Source of the DNA: Anaerobiospirillum sp. NML120449 | GTDB taxonomy: Bacteria > Pseudomonadota > Gammaproteobacteria > Enterobacterales > Succinivibrionaceae | Assembly: GCF_023051105.1 (NCBI RefSeq) | Contig: NZ_JALKIL010000008.1 | Location: 62,001-126,000 of the forward strand | Direction of reading: 5' to 3' | DNA length: 64,000 nt | The notes under the pieces: generated by a model | The model's database searches: none | Seen by the model: only the letters and a program-made list of their open reading frames with translations | What the model was told of the DNA's origin: nothing | Made by a program: the position numbers and the translations under genes | In this document: piece by piece, positions 54,339 through 62,997 of the stretch | Layout of the letters: the number at the start of each line of letters is the position of its first letter | How positions within the stretch are numbered: position 1 is the stretch's first letter

Positions 54339-55823
54339 ATGCTGAGCAGTATTGTTCTTGCAACAATGGTCCCTGCCCTGTGCGGAGCCATTGTTATTTC
54401 AATTATTCCTCCCTTTATCCTCAGCCGAATGGGCAAGGCTCTGAGCCTTATTGCAACTGGTCTGCTTCTGACCATGGCTCTGACTCACCTGCTGCCTGAG
54501 GCCATTGAGCTTGGTGAGGACATCCACAGTATCGGTCTTACCATATGGTTTACCATCATGGTGCTCATTGCTGTTGAGATGTTTTTCAACAGCGGCCATC
54601 ATGCCGAAACCTGTCCCGTCTGCACTACCACCCACCACTCATCATCCTGTCCGGTTTGCACAGCCACCAATGGCAAAAAACCAGCAGACTCTGCCAGCAC
54701 AGCCCAGTCTGGCTCTCCGGCAGCTGACGCCGCGTCAGCTGCAGCTGCAACTGCAGCTGAACATGATGGCGCTGCCGGCGCTATGGTGCTTAATATCAGA
54801 CGTCCGGTCAGTGCTGCAGACCAGGGACAGTCACTGAGCTCCCGATCAGCAGCCTTTGATGAGTACCACCGCAGCTCCTGTACCGACCCTGAGTGTGGCT
54901 GTCACGGCCACAGCCATGACCATGGTGACGGCCATGAGCACTGCTTACATGACCATGGACATGAGCACAGTCATGGACATGATCACGACGATGCCGGGTA
55001 CAGCACTGATAACCGCTCTACCCTTCATCACCTTGGTCACAGCCATCTGTTCAGTCTGCGTACCAGCGATATTCAAAATGCCAGAGAAAGAGCCCGCCGC
55101 AACAGTGAAATGGGCCGTGGTTCGATAAAGACAGGTCTGCGCAATGGTGGTGCCCCGGTACTGGCAGGATCACTCTTTCACTCACTGTGTGACGGTATCA
55201 TCATAGCCTCTTCCTTCATGGTCGATTTCCATGTCGGCCTTGCCATTACCGCTGCCATCATCGCTCATGAAATGCCGCAGCAGGTCAGCAATTATGTGCT
55301 GATGCTCAACTTTGGCATGAGCCGTCTGCAGGGATATATTGTCAACCTGACCTCCATGCTGGGCTCGCTTACCGGCAGTATCATTTTCTACCTCATCCTG
55401 GACAGTGCGCAGAATATCCTGCCTTTTGCTCTGGCCGTTGCCGGAGGCAGCTTTATCTACGTAGCCCTTTCGGACATTCTGCCGCGCCTTAACAAGACAG
55501 AAAACAAAAAGGGTATGCTCATAAGCTTTGCCTGTCTGCTGCTGGGTGCTTTCATAGCCATGATGTTAAGCCATCAGGGCCATGACCATGGCCCTTATGG
55601 TTCAGGTGCTCATGGAGCTCACTATCATGATCATGACCACAGTCATGGTCTTGAGGATACCCATGATCATGTCCATTATCACGGCACTGAGCCAGGGCAC
55701 GACCATGAACACAACCATGATAACGACCATGAGCATACTCATGAGCCCTCTCACGATCATGGTCCAGATCATATGCATGGCCCAGAGCATGAGCACGTTC
55801 ACGATGAACATATTCATGAGTAA
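54339..55823 (+). CDS. ZIP family metal transporter with His-rich loop and very long His-rich C-terminal tail
   Basis: 494 residues from the ATG at 54339 (CAGGAT just upstream); a GTG 27 nt earlier is less likely. ZIP fold: three helices at the N-terminus (helix 2 with SLIATGLLLTMALTHLLPEA, including the conserved HLLPE), a long variable loop (about 95-270) with two CPVC motifs and an HGHSHDHGDGHEH run, then helices 4-8. The metal-site helices read HSLCDGIIIAS and AAIIAHEMPQQVSNY. The last 85 residues after helix 8 are almost only His, Asp, Glu, Gly and Pro. ZIPs bring Zn2+, Fe2+ or Mn2+ into the cytoplasm. The tail faces outside in the usual ZIP topology, so it may collect metal. Regulation not visible. 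Confidence 0.92.
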   Translation: MLSSIVLATMVPALCGAIVISIIPPFILSRMGKALSLIATGLLLTMALTHLLPEAIELGEDIHSIGLTIWFTIMVLIAVEMFFNSGHHAETCPVCTTTHHSSSCPVCTATNGKKPADSASTAQSGSPAADAASAAAATAAEHDGAAGAMVLNIRRPVSAADQGQSLSSRSAAFDEYHRSSCTDPECGCHGHSHDHGDGHEHCLHDHGHEHSHGHDHDDAGYSTDNRSTLHHLGHSHLFSLRTSDIQNARERARRNSEMGRGSIKTGLRNGGAPVLAGSLFHSLCDGIIIASSFMVDFHVGLAITAAIIAHEMPQQVSNYVLMLNFGMSRLQGYIVNLTSMLGSLTGSIIFYLILDSAQNILPFALAVAGGSFIYVALSDILPRLNKTENKKGMLISFACLLLGAFIAMMLSHQGHDHGPYGSGAHGAHYHDHDHSHGLEDTHDHVHYHGTEPGHDHEHNHDNDHEHTHEPSHDHGPDHMHGPEHEHVHDEHIHE

Positions 55824-55921
55824 CATGATTGCAATGAAGACGTTCATTCTGAGCATGCCCACGAATATCATGTTCATAATGGGCATTATGTCATTGGCCG
55901 AATTAAAAGATTAAAAGGCTG

Positions 55922-55957
55922 CAGGCCTGCCTCTGTCACAGGGGCAGGCCTGTTTTG
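55922..55957 (+). terminator. Intrinsic terminator of the ZIP gene
   Basis: CAGGCCTGCC (55922-55931) pairs with GGCAGGCCTG (55943-55952), followed by TTTTG, 100 bp after the stop. Confidence 0.9.
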
Positions 55958-56651
55958 TCTGAGCTCAGCTCATCAGTCTTAGTCCAGTTAAAGCGCCATA
56001 CTGCTCCCTCCTGCGCCGCAGCAACAAGCTCTGGCCGTAGCAGTCAGCGCCATGCGGAGCCCTCCTGCGCCGCAGCAACAAGCTCCGGCCGTAGCAGAGC
56101 AAGCCGCACCAGTCAGCGTCATGCTGTGCTCTCCTGCGCCGCAGCAGTCAGAGCATGAATGTAACTGCCCATGCTTAAGCAATATGGGACTGTCTTGAGC
56201 GTGCCGGGATCAAAAAACATGTCAGTTAATGAATGTTCAGCTTGACAGCAGGCGACACTAACTGGAAAAATCTGATGCATATGCCCATCAGCAGTCAAAG
56301 TCCCGACCTGGGCAGCTGCATAAGCAGCCGCATCAGGATCTGCAGCTCAAGCCGCCAGGGCCTCTCTGCCAGCCCAGTCCATTATCTGTAGGCACTCTCA
56401 TAAAGGTGTGAGTTCAGGGATCCAGCAGCGGCATCAGGTCCAGCTGAGCCAGCTTCTATATCAGGCAATTGGCAGAAGGCAGAAGGCAGTTATCTGGCAA
56501 GAACAGTGCGGCGGCCTTACGTAATTTTGCGCGCTGGGGCTGGAGGGGCCAGGCTCATTGTGTGCGGCGTCCAGGAAACTGAACTGATCACTGTGCGTGA
56601 GCTTTGAGCTGACTGGTGGGCGGGCAGTGAAATACAGACTACGAGGAGAGC
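55958..56651. other. Gap with GC-rich repeats before the 1433-residue gene
   Basis: Contains about 2.5 copies of a 55-60 bp repeat with CCTCCTGCGCCGCAGCAACA and GGCCGTAGCAG (55990-56150). The rest has CAGGCAGAAGGCAG-type words. No gene; the promoter is not evident. Confidence 0.5.
55990..56150. repeat. 55-60 bp imperfect direct repeats, about 2.7 copies
   Basis: CTCCTGCGCCGCAGCAACAA recurs near 56008 and 56062, and a shortened form recurs near 56130, each preceded by GTCAGCGYCATGC-like sequence. Function unknown. Confidence 0.75.
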
Positions 56652-59600
56652 GTGTCCTGTCAGATGCAGCAGATGCTGCGGCTGTTTCAGGATGCCAGTG
56701 ATGTTATGACAGCCAGTAATACCGGGCTATCCCGCCCTGCAGGAAAATACCCGTCCTGGGACGATGAGGGCGGTGCCGGAGCTTTATTTGACAGAATTGA
56801 AGAGCTTAACAGTCAGGGACAGTTTGTCCTGTGCTGTGAGGCCATTGATCATCTGCCAGTACGGGCTCGCGATTATCGTACGGCCTTTGTGTACGCCCGT
56901 GCAGTACAGAATCTGGCTGTATGCGGCTATGAGCCATCACCTGATTTTGCCTCTGAGACCAGGGACAATGGTTTGCCTGATCTGTCAGACAGTGCTGCCC
57001 TTGCCTCACTTGCTGATCCTGCTGCCCTGATGACTGCGCTATCAGAAGCCACAGCCTTCCGCCAAAAGCGCGCAGCTGCCACAGCCGCCATGGCTATAGA
57101 GCAATATGATTCTGCCTGTGCTCAGCCTGCCACGCGCTCCTCCCGTAAAAGCACCGCTGCCAGAAACAAATCCCTCTCCTCAGGACGCACTGTCAGCAAA
57201 GGCATGCCCCGCGCACTGGTCAAAATATTAAGAAGGGCTGATACAGCACGCTTTACCCCTTTCCTGCCTGACACTCCCGGCTGCAGCGTTACCGTACAGG
57301 GACCACCTGATGCCGGTACTTTGCTGATGATTACTTCCCTTACTGTGCTTGATGAAGTCAGTAACGACGGCATTCATGATCCCCGCTTTCATTTGCGCAA
57401 GGCATGGGCCTGGCTCTTTCTTAACGAGCCTGTAAGGGCCAGAGCCTGTGCTGCGGCCTGCAAATCAATCAGCAATGATGCAGCAGCTGCACTGATACTG
57501 GGATGGGCTGACACCTTCAAAGATGAAGACAACCTTGAAGAAAAGCTCAGTTCAGCAAGAAAGAGAGCACGTCTGTTCTGGCCTGCAGGCCGTGACCGTC
57601 CCTATGGTCTGCCAGCTGACAGGAGCGATGAAGATGACTACCACGCCCAGGGCGATGAGCTCGTGCCACCAGATGGCCGTGATGTAATTGAGCTGTGCTA
57701 CCGGCGCCATGATCCCTGCACTCAAAGTGAGTTTTATCACCATCACTTTCACGCTACTCTCATATCAGGCGACTCTGAGCTCAACTTCAGGGCCTTTTTA
57801 CTGTGGCTCAATTCCCTGTGGGACATACAGATTGAGGCTGAGGACATTTTCACCACTGAGGCCACTCATCTCAATGCCCGCAGCGAAAGAGTCTATGGCA
57901 TACGCTATAACAATATGACGGCTCTGCTGTCATTTCTGGGCGGTCAGGTTGATGTGCATGACCTGATTCGCCATGGCCTTGGAGCAAGCCAGGTTGCCCA
58001 TTTCAGCTATCGTGACAGCATACTTGCCCATGAGGCCGGCCTTGAAACCTGGGAAAAAGCCGGCATAAATCCCCATGGCTCCTTTGGCGCCATAGACGCC
58101 CTGGCAAAGAACAGCATCACAGCCGCTGGCAGCAGATCAGGTGCCAGGAGCGAACGCCCGCTTAAGCCATGGAAAGAAAGAGCCCGCAGACTGCTCAAAA
58201 GACGACTTCCTCATAAAGAGGGCGATCCTCCTGAGCTTACAGCCATGCAGGCAGCTGATGACATGTATCTGCACCGGGGCCGCATTGAGGTCAGCCTGCA
58301 CAGCCGTGGACAGCATCCTCTGGCTGCTGGAGTGTTCTTTACTCAGATAATGCGTACCTTATGCATCAGCAGCACAGTAAGAGGCATGGTCATAAACGGA
58401 GGCCTCTTCAGAACTGATGTTTTCTGCATGGAAGCCGAGCGCATCTTTAATCAAATCCTGCCCGTCGATGCCTTTATTTTCTTTGGCATTAATGACGACG
58501 GCCCGGTCCCGTCTGTCTATACCAGGGGGCTGCGCAGCCTGGGAATGAATGAGATAGAAGTAAGCTATCCAGGCGAGGATCCTGAGGTACTGCTGTCCTT
58601 TTTACGCGATGCCGTGAATATTATCCTTACCCGCAACATCACACTTCAGGACGGTCAGGATGCCGATCTAAGAGGTCTGCTGCACCATAAAATCGAGCTG
58701 AGCGCCGGCATCAACATTCCAGACTACACTTTCAAAATCAACTACGATCTCAGCTACGGCGCCTCCACCACATCAGCATCCCCAGCCCGCACTGCAAAAT
58801 CTGCAGATAAACCAGACAAAACTGCTGACAAAACTGCAGATAAATCAGCTAAAGCTGATAAAGCTGGTAAAGCCGCAGACAAAGCAGCCAGCAAAAGTGC
58901 CAGCGGCAGCGCCAGAGCCAGTCGCGCAGCCAGCAAGGCCCCAGCCGGACCAGACAGTCAGCCCCTGTCTCCTGTTTCAAAATCAGCCCCACCAGCCTCA
59001 GCTTCAGCACAATCTGCCCCGACTTTACCAGCCACGGATGTAACTGCCGTTCAAGCAGCTCCAGCTTCTCCAACCCCTGCTGAAACTGCCGCTCAAGCAG
59101 CTCCAGCTTCTCCAGCCACGGATGTAACTGCCGCTCAAGCTGTCACCGCATCAGCTTCAAACACATCCTCCCTGTCAGGCCGTGCTCAAACTCAAACTGA
59201 GCAAAAGTCAGCCGCCACAACAGAGCAGCAGACCGCTAACACAAAAGAGCAGACACTTTCCAGAAGAGAAAGCATTAACAGCAATGCAAGGCCAGTCACT
59301 GCTGCTGAAAGCACTGTTACATCTACAGATACACTTTATAAAACGGAAAGTACAAACGGCACCGAAACCATTACTGATACTGCAGCTGACTGTGGTCATG
59401 GCAGAAGTGCCAGTGATGAAATCAGCCATAAAGATGTAAGAGAGCAACAGTCAGCCTGTGCAGCGTCATCGCGACCTGCCGCCGCTCATGCGCCGGCTGA
59501 AGCTGCATCGCTTTCAGCTGCCAGTTATGGTTTTACACCTGGCGATCTGTCTGGCAAGGCCCCGGGCATCACTGTGCCATCAGGTACACGGCCATGGCCT

Positions 59601-60953
59601 CGTCATGCTGCCGTGCTGGTTGATGACAGCCATGTGTACTCACGAATGCTCAAGGGCACACAACGTGGTCAGGACCGTCTGAGCACCATAACCCATATGG
59701 CTCTTTTTCTGCGCTGGGCCATACGCCGTCATCTGATCAGCTCTGCCCTGGAGCAGAAATATCCCCATGTTATTGAGCAGGTGAATTTTGGCAATGAGAA
59801 ATTCGATCTGCGCCAGTTTATTTATGATGAATTTGCCGGACGCATCAGTGATGATATTTTCAATGATGCAGGCCGGTCCTTTGTGCATGACTACTGGCAA
59901 AAGGAAACACTGCCTAACTATTTTGAAGATTTGCGCATTATTGCCCAGGACAGTCCAGCTCTGGAACAGCTTGACTCTCCTGCTGAATATGAGCTGTCTT
60001 TTACTGCCCTGCCTTTTAATGACAGCACCTGGGACTGTGTACGAGCTGTGCTTAACAGTCGTCTTAGTTCCCATCACAATCAGTATGTGCAGCCAGTAAG
60101 TCAGGAGTGCGAGGCTACGGCCTGGCAGCTGATGCGTTTTCTGGACTGCCCATGCACTTTATTCCCGGCCATGGCTGATGACAGTCCGCTTATTGCATCA
60201 TGGCAAGCCGCTAAAACAGAGGGCGAAAACGACGGTTTTGTACCGGTAATGATTCCAGCTGAGCCACTGATGCTGCAGATGCTTATCAACCGCTCGGGCT
60301 GCCGTGCTCCACTGTCACGTCAGGACACCATGGGTCCATTTGATCTGACCAGACTGCAGGCAGTAAGACAGAACATGGTAAGCATGCCCCTGCCTGATGG
60401 TGCCGCCCTGCTTGAGGCACAAATAGAAAAGTCGCGCAGACGCATTGAAGAGCACGGGTGGAGCTGGGAGGATCATGTAACCGGACGGGCCATGCGCAAA
60501 GTTACAGTAACGCGCTTTCAGTGTATCTGGGACTTTCAGACCAGTCTTACCCGCCCCATGATTCTGGCCCGCATTCCTGCTGCACAACCATGGCATGTCT
60601 TTGCCTGGCTGCCCTGGGAATTACGTCGTTACGATATTGGCGTAACTGAGTTTATGGCTGTAGCCCGTTACTTTTATGAACAGTACGGAGCCGTACTTTC
60701 TGTAATGTCCAGTCAGGAACTTGAGTTTTCTCTGCCTGCTGCGCTTAAGAAGAAAGACAGAAGCCTCAAAGCTGCCTATGAGTACTTTGCTCTTTGCCCT
60801 AATATTATCGAGCTCAACTCAGGTAATTTCCGTCCTGACCTTTATGACAAAATAGGCAATGTAGCCACACTGGCCAGCACCTTAAGCCGCTCGCGCATCT
60901 GGTACTTCAACTGGGAGCTGATGTGGCGCCGCTCCTTTGCCCGCAACACCTGA
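56652..60953 (+). CDS. Giant multi-domain protein: TPR-like, DUF4261-like, disordered linker, DUF7832-like, DUF4253-like
   Basis: 1433 residues from a GTG with GAGGAG 7 nt upstream. Residues about 35-330 look like helical TPR-type repeats (FDRIEELNSQGQFVLCCEAI, VRARDYRTAFVYARAV, LRKAWAWLFLNEPVRA), interrupted by an Arg/Ser/Ala insert. Residues about 560-695 resemble DUF4261 (IFFGINDDGPVPSVYTRGL, then LGMNEIEVSYPGEDPEVLL). Residues 703-975 are disordered Lys/Ala/Asp then Ser/Thr/Pro. Residues about 985-1145 resemble the DUF7832 type (HMALFLRWAIRRHLI, then DLRQFIYDEFAGRISDDIF). Residues about 1296-1430 resemble DUF4253 (WHVFAWLPWELRRYD, YEQYGAVL, FALCPNIIE, IWYFNWE). Such domains are usually found in separate small cytoplasmic proteins. 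No signal peptide. Function unknown; domain names are from memory of their motifs. Confidence 0.75.
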   Translation: MSCQMQQMLRLFQDASDVMTASNTGLSRPAGKYPSWDDEGGAGALFDRIEELNSQGQFVLCCEAIDHLPVRARDYRTAFVYARAVQNLAVCGYEPSPDFASETRDNGLPDLSDSAALASLADPAALMTALSEATAFRQKRAAATAAMAIEQYDSACAQPATRSSRKSTAARNKSLSSGRTVSKGMPRALVKILRRADTARFTPFLPDTPGCSVTVQGPPDAGTLLMITSLTVLDEVSNDGIHDPRFHLRKAWAWLFLNEPVRARACAAACKSISNDAAAALILGWADTFKDEDNLEEKLSSARKRARLFWPAGRDRPYGLPADRSDEDDYHAQGDELVPPDGRDVIELCYRRHDPCTQSEFYHHHFHATLISGDSELNFRAFLLWLNSLWDIQIEAEDIFTTEATHLNARSERVYGIRYNNMTALLSFLGGQVDVHDLIRHGLGASQVAHFSYRDSILAHEAGLETWEKAGINPHGSFGAIDALAKNSITAAGSRSGARSERPLKPWKERARRLLKRRLPHKEGDPPELTAMQAADDMYLHRGRIEVSLHSRGQHPLAAGVFFTQIMRTLCISSTVRGMVINGGLFRTDVFCMEAERIFNQILPVDAFIFFGINDDGPVPSVYTRGLRSLGMNEIEVSYPGEDPEVLLSFLRDAVNIILTRNITLQDGQDADLRGLLHHKIELSAGINIPDYTFKINYDLSYGASTTSASPARTAKSADKPDKTADKTADKSAKADKAGKAADKAASKSASGSARASRAASKAPAGPDSQPLSPVSKSAPPASASAQSAPTLPATDVTAVQAAPASPTPAETAAQAAPASPATDVTAAQAVTASASNTSSLSGRAQTQTEQKSAATTEQQTANTKEQTLSRRESINSNARPVTAAESTVTSTDTLYKTESTNGTETITDTAADCGHGRSASDEISHKDVREQQSACAASSRPAAAHAPAEAASLSAASYGFTPGDLSGKAPGITVPSGTRPWPRHAAVLVDDSHVYSRMLKGTQRGQDRLSTITHMALFLRWAIRRHLISSALEQKYPHVIEQVNFGNEKFDLRQFIYDEFAGRISDDIFNDAGRSFVHDYWQKETLPNYFEDLRIIAQDSPALEQLDSPAEYELSFTALPFNDSTWDCVRAVLNSRLSSHHNQYVQPVSQECEATAWQLMRFLDCPCTLFPAMADDSPLIASWQAAKTEGENDGFVPVMIPAEPLMLQMLINRSGCRAPLSRQDTMGPFDLTRLQAVRQNMVSMPLPDGAALLEAQIEKSRRRIEEHGWSWEDHVTGRAMRKVTVTRFQCIWDFQTSLTRPMILARIPAAQPWHVFAWLPWELRRYDIGVTEFMAVARYFYEQYGAVLSVMSSQELEFSLPAALKKKDRSLKAAYEYFALCPNIIELNSGNFRPDLYDKIGNVATLASTLSRSRIWYFNWELMWRRSFARNT

Positions 60954-61204
60954 CCAGGGATGCACCAGCCATGCAACGACATTTGCCCAGGCATTCTTTT
61001 GCCGGGCACATGTCGTGTCCCGCAGCCCCATCTCTCACAGCTCAACCTTGTCCCTGCGCTGCGCCCGCCAGGACAAAACCACCTGCCTGCTCTTAACCTG
61101 ACAGAAAGAAATGCCCCGGCATAATACTGCCCAATAAGCCTCCTGCTTCCCCGCGCGAAGTCCCCTGACAGAGTGCAGTCCTCACAACTAAAACCTTTAG
61201 GCAA

Positions 61205-61296
61205 GCTTATGAGACATGTTTATAAGACCTGCTTATGTGACATGCTTATGTGACGTGCTTATGAGACTGCTTATGTGACATACTTATGAGACTGCT
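61205..61296. repeat. 15-bp tandem repeat, about six copies
   Basis: Degenerate units of GCTTATGTGACATGC type (TTATGAGAC, TTATGTGAC, TTATAAGAC) repeat every 15-16 bp. It lies downstream of both converging genes. Function unknown. Confidence 0.8.
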
Positions 61297-61360
61297 GATG
61301 GACGCCCTGATACACGCTCAACTGACAGGGTTGTTTCTTTACTTTACATTTTAGAAAGCA

Positions 61361-61386
61361 AAAAGGCGGGATAAACCCGCCTCAAT
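61361..61386 (-). terminator. Intrinsic terminator of flagellin 5
   Basis: On the minus strand GGCGGG-TTTAT-CCCGCC followed by TTTTTGC, 30 bp after the stop. Confidence 0.93.
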
Positions 61387-61412
61387 AATTCGTTTTAAGA
61401 AATCTGTAAGTA

Positions 61413-62408
61413 TTACTGACCTAACAGGCTCAGAGCAATGGTAGGACGCTGATTGGCCTGGGCAAGAACAGTCTGGGAAGCCTGCTGGATAATGTTGTTC
61501 TGAGTCAGAGCAGCAGTCTCAGAGGCGAAGTCAGTATCACGGATTCTGCTACGGGCATCAGCCTCATTTTCAGAGATGGAAGCCTGGTTACGAATAGTGC
61601 TTTCCATACGATTTTGGAGAGCACCAAGACCAGCACGCTTGGAATCAACAACCTGGATTATCTTATCGATATTAGCAAGTGTGTACTGAGCTAATGATGC
61701 AGCAGAAATAGTCCAGCGTACCTCAGCTTTATGAGCGTCAGTATTGCCATCAATAACAATACCATTTGTGGCATTTTTATTAGCTGCGTTTGTGATGTCC
61801 TTTGCCTCACCAATATTTGCCATCTTTGCAAGGCCTGACATGGTAAATGCAGCAGTCCAGTTCAGGTATAAAGTGTCATTTGCATTGGCGCCAACCTGGA
61901 ACACTATCTTTCCGGCATTTGCTGCACCAACGCTTGGAATAAGACTTGTCTTGTTTGAAAGATAGTTGTTCTTATCAGTAACACGCGGACCATTCAGGAC
62001 AGTAGCACCTGCAAAGGTGGTCTGGCGGGCGATACGGTTGATTTCCTGGGAAAGCTGGGTAACTTCTTCCTGAAGGGCTTTGCGGTCGGCCTGGGAGTTG
62101 GTGCCGTTAGCGGACTGTACTGCAAGGACACGGATACGCTGCAGCATGTTGGTGGTTTCGTCCAGGGCGCCTTCAATGGTCTGGGCAAGGGCGATACCGT
62201 CGTTGGTGTTGCGGTTGCCCTGGTTGAGGCCGTTAATCTGGGAGGTCAGGCGGTCGGAGATCTGCAGACCGGCTGCGTCGTCCTTGGCGGAGTTGATTCT
62301 CAGGCCTGAGGACAGTCTCTGGTATGAGGTATTTAAGCTCAGAGTGGCATTACTCAGCTTGCGCTGGGCATTGATGGAACTGACGTTCGTGTTGACGTAA
62401 AGAGCCAT
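61413..62408 (-). CDS. fliC: Flagellin (divergent copy 5)
   Basis: 331 residues from the ATG at 62408, with AAGGAG upstream. Complete D0/D1 domains, but clearly distinct from the tandem set: N-terminus MALYVNTNVSSINAQRKLSN, C-terminus SQTVLAQANQRPTIALSLLGQ instead of MLMQANTRPQLGLSLLG. The variable centre (about 150-235) is longer, with LPSVGAANAGKIVFQ-type and Asn-rich segments. This resembles the classical enterobacterial FliC ends more than the other copies do. It is 40 kb from the tandem array and probably a minor or differently regulated filament subunit. No FliA consensus with correct spacing was found upstream. Confidence 0.96.
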   Translation of the reverse strand: MALYVNTNVSSINAQRKLSNATLSLNTSYQRLSSGLRINSAKDDAAGLQISDRLTSQINGLNQGNRNTNDGIALAQTIEGALDETTNMLQRIRVLAVQSANGTNSQADRKALQEEVTQLSQEINRIARQTTFAGATVLNGPRVTDKNNYLSNKTSLIPSVGAANAGKIVFQVGANANDTLYLNWTAAFTMSGLAKMANIGEAKDITNAANKNATNGIVIDGNTDAHKAEVRWTISAASLAQYTLANIDKIIQVVDSKRAGLGALQNRMESTIRNQASISENEADARSRIRDTDFASETAALTQNNIIQQASQTVLAQANQRPTIALSLLGQ

Positions 62409-62997
62409 ATCCGATCTCCTTGTATGGCCCCAGTTCGGCCACTAATTTATATCTGGTTGCATAGTCACGTTAAGACATGCTCCTGTTTCATTGACCATGA
62501 GCAATGAGTATGCCACTGCTCTGCCAGGGCTGTATTTACCGTCGCTGCATGCCAGTAAACATCATATTTATAAGATCGGAAACACCTTAATAAACTGGCA
62601 ATGCCATATGTCTTGCCCGCATGAAATTACGCGGGCACCAGATCCCACGTCATATTTATGACCCGAAAATGGTCTGTTCCAGACACAGTCCTACTGTGTG
62701 CTGAGCGCTGTTTGCTGAGTCTGCAGCGGGGCTCATGATGCTGCCATCAGCCAGCACAGTGCAAATTAAAGGGCCTGATCCCCACAATGGAGATCAGGCC
62801 CTTTAGTGTATTGAGTGCCGATACTTTCGGTCTGTCAGCTATGCGCCGCGCCCATCATACCCGGCAGCACCTGGAGGCCCCCGGCTACTGCGGTCGGACA
62901 TAGCGAGCCAGTGGATGCGTGGTGCGGAAGAAGTGCGGTGGCAGCGCGCATCGCGTGGTGCGGTAGCAGCGAAGCATCGCGTGGTGCGGTGCCGGGG
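62409..62997. other. Gap between flagellin 5 and nadR-like gene
   Basis: Contains the flagellin 5 promoter region, the nadR-like terminator at 62767-62805, and GC-rich GCGTGGTGCGGTAGCAGC repeats (62915-62995) just after the nadR-like stop. No gene. Confidence 0.55.
62767..62806. terminator. Intrinsic terminator downstream of nadR-like gene
   Basis: AAAGGGCCTGATC (62768-62780) pairs perfectly with GATCAGGCCCTTT (62792-62804) around an 11-nt loop. On the minus strand it ends in TTTAATTTGC. It lies 190 bp beyond the stop. Confidence 0.88.

Larger units (their letters stand above)
60954..61412. other. Gap between the giant gene and flagellin 5
   Basis: Holds a 15-16 bp repeat array (61205-61296) and the flagellin 5 terminator at 61361-61383. 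No gene. Confidence 0.55.
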
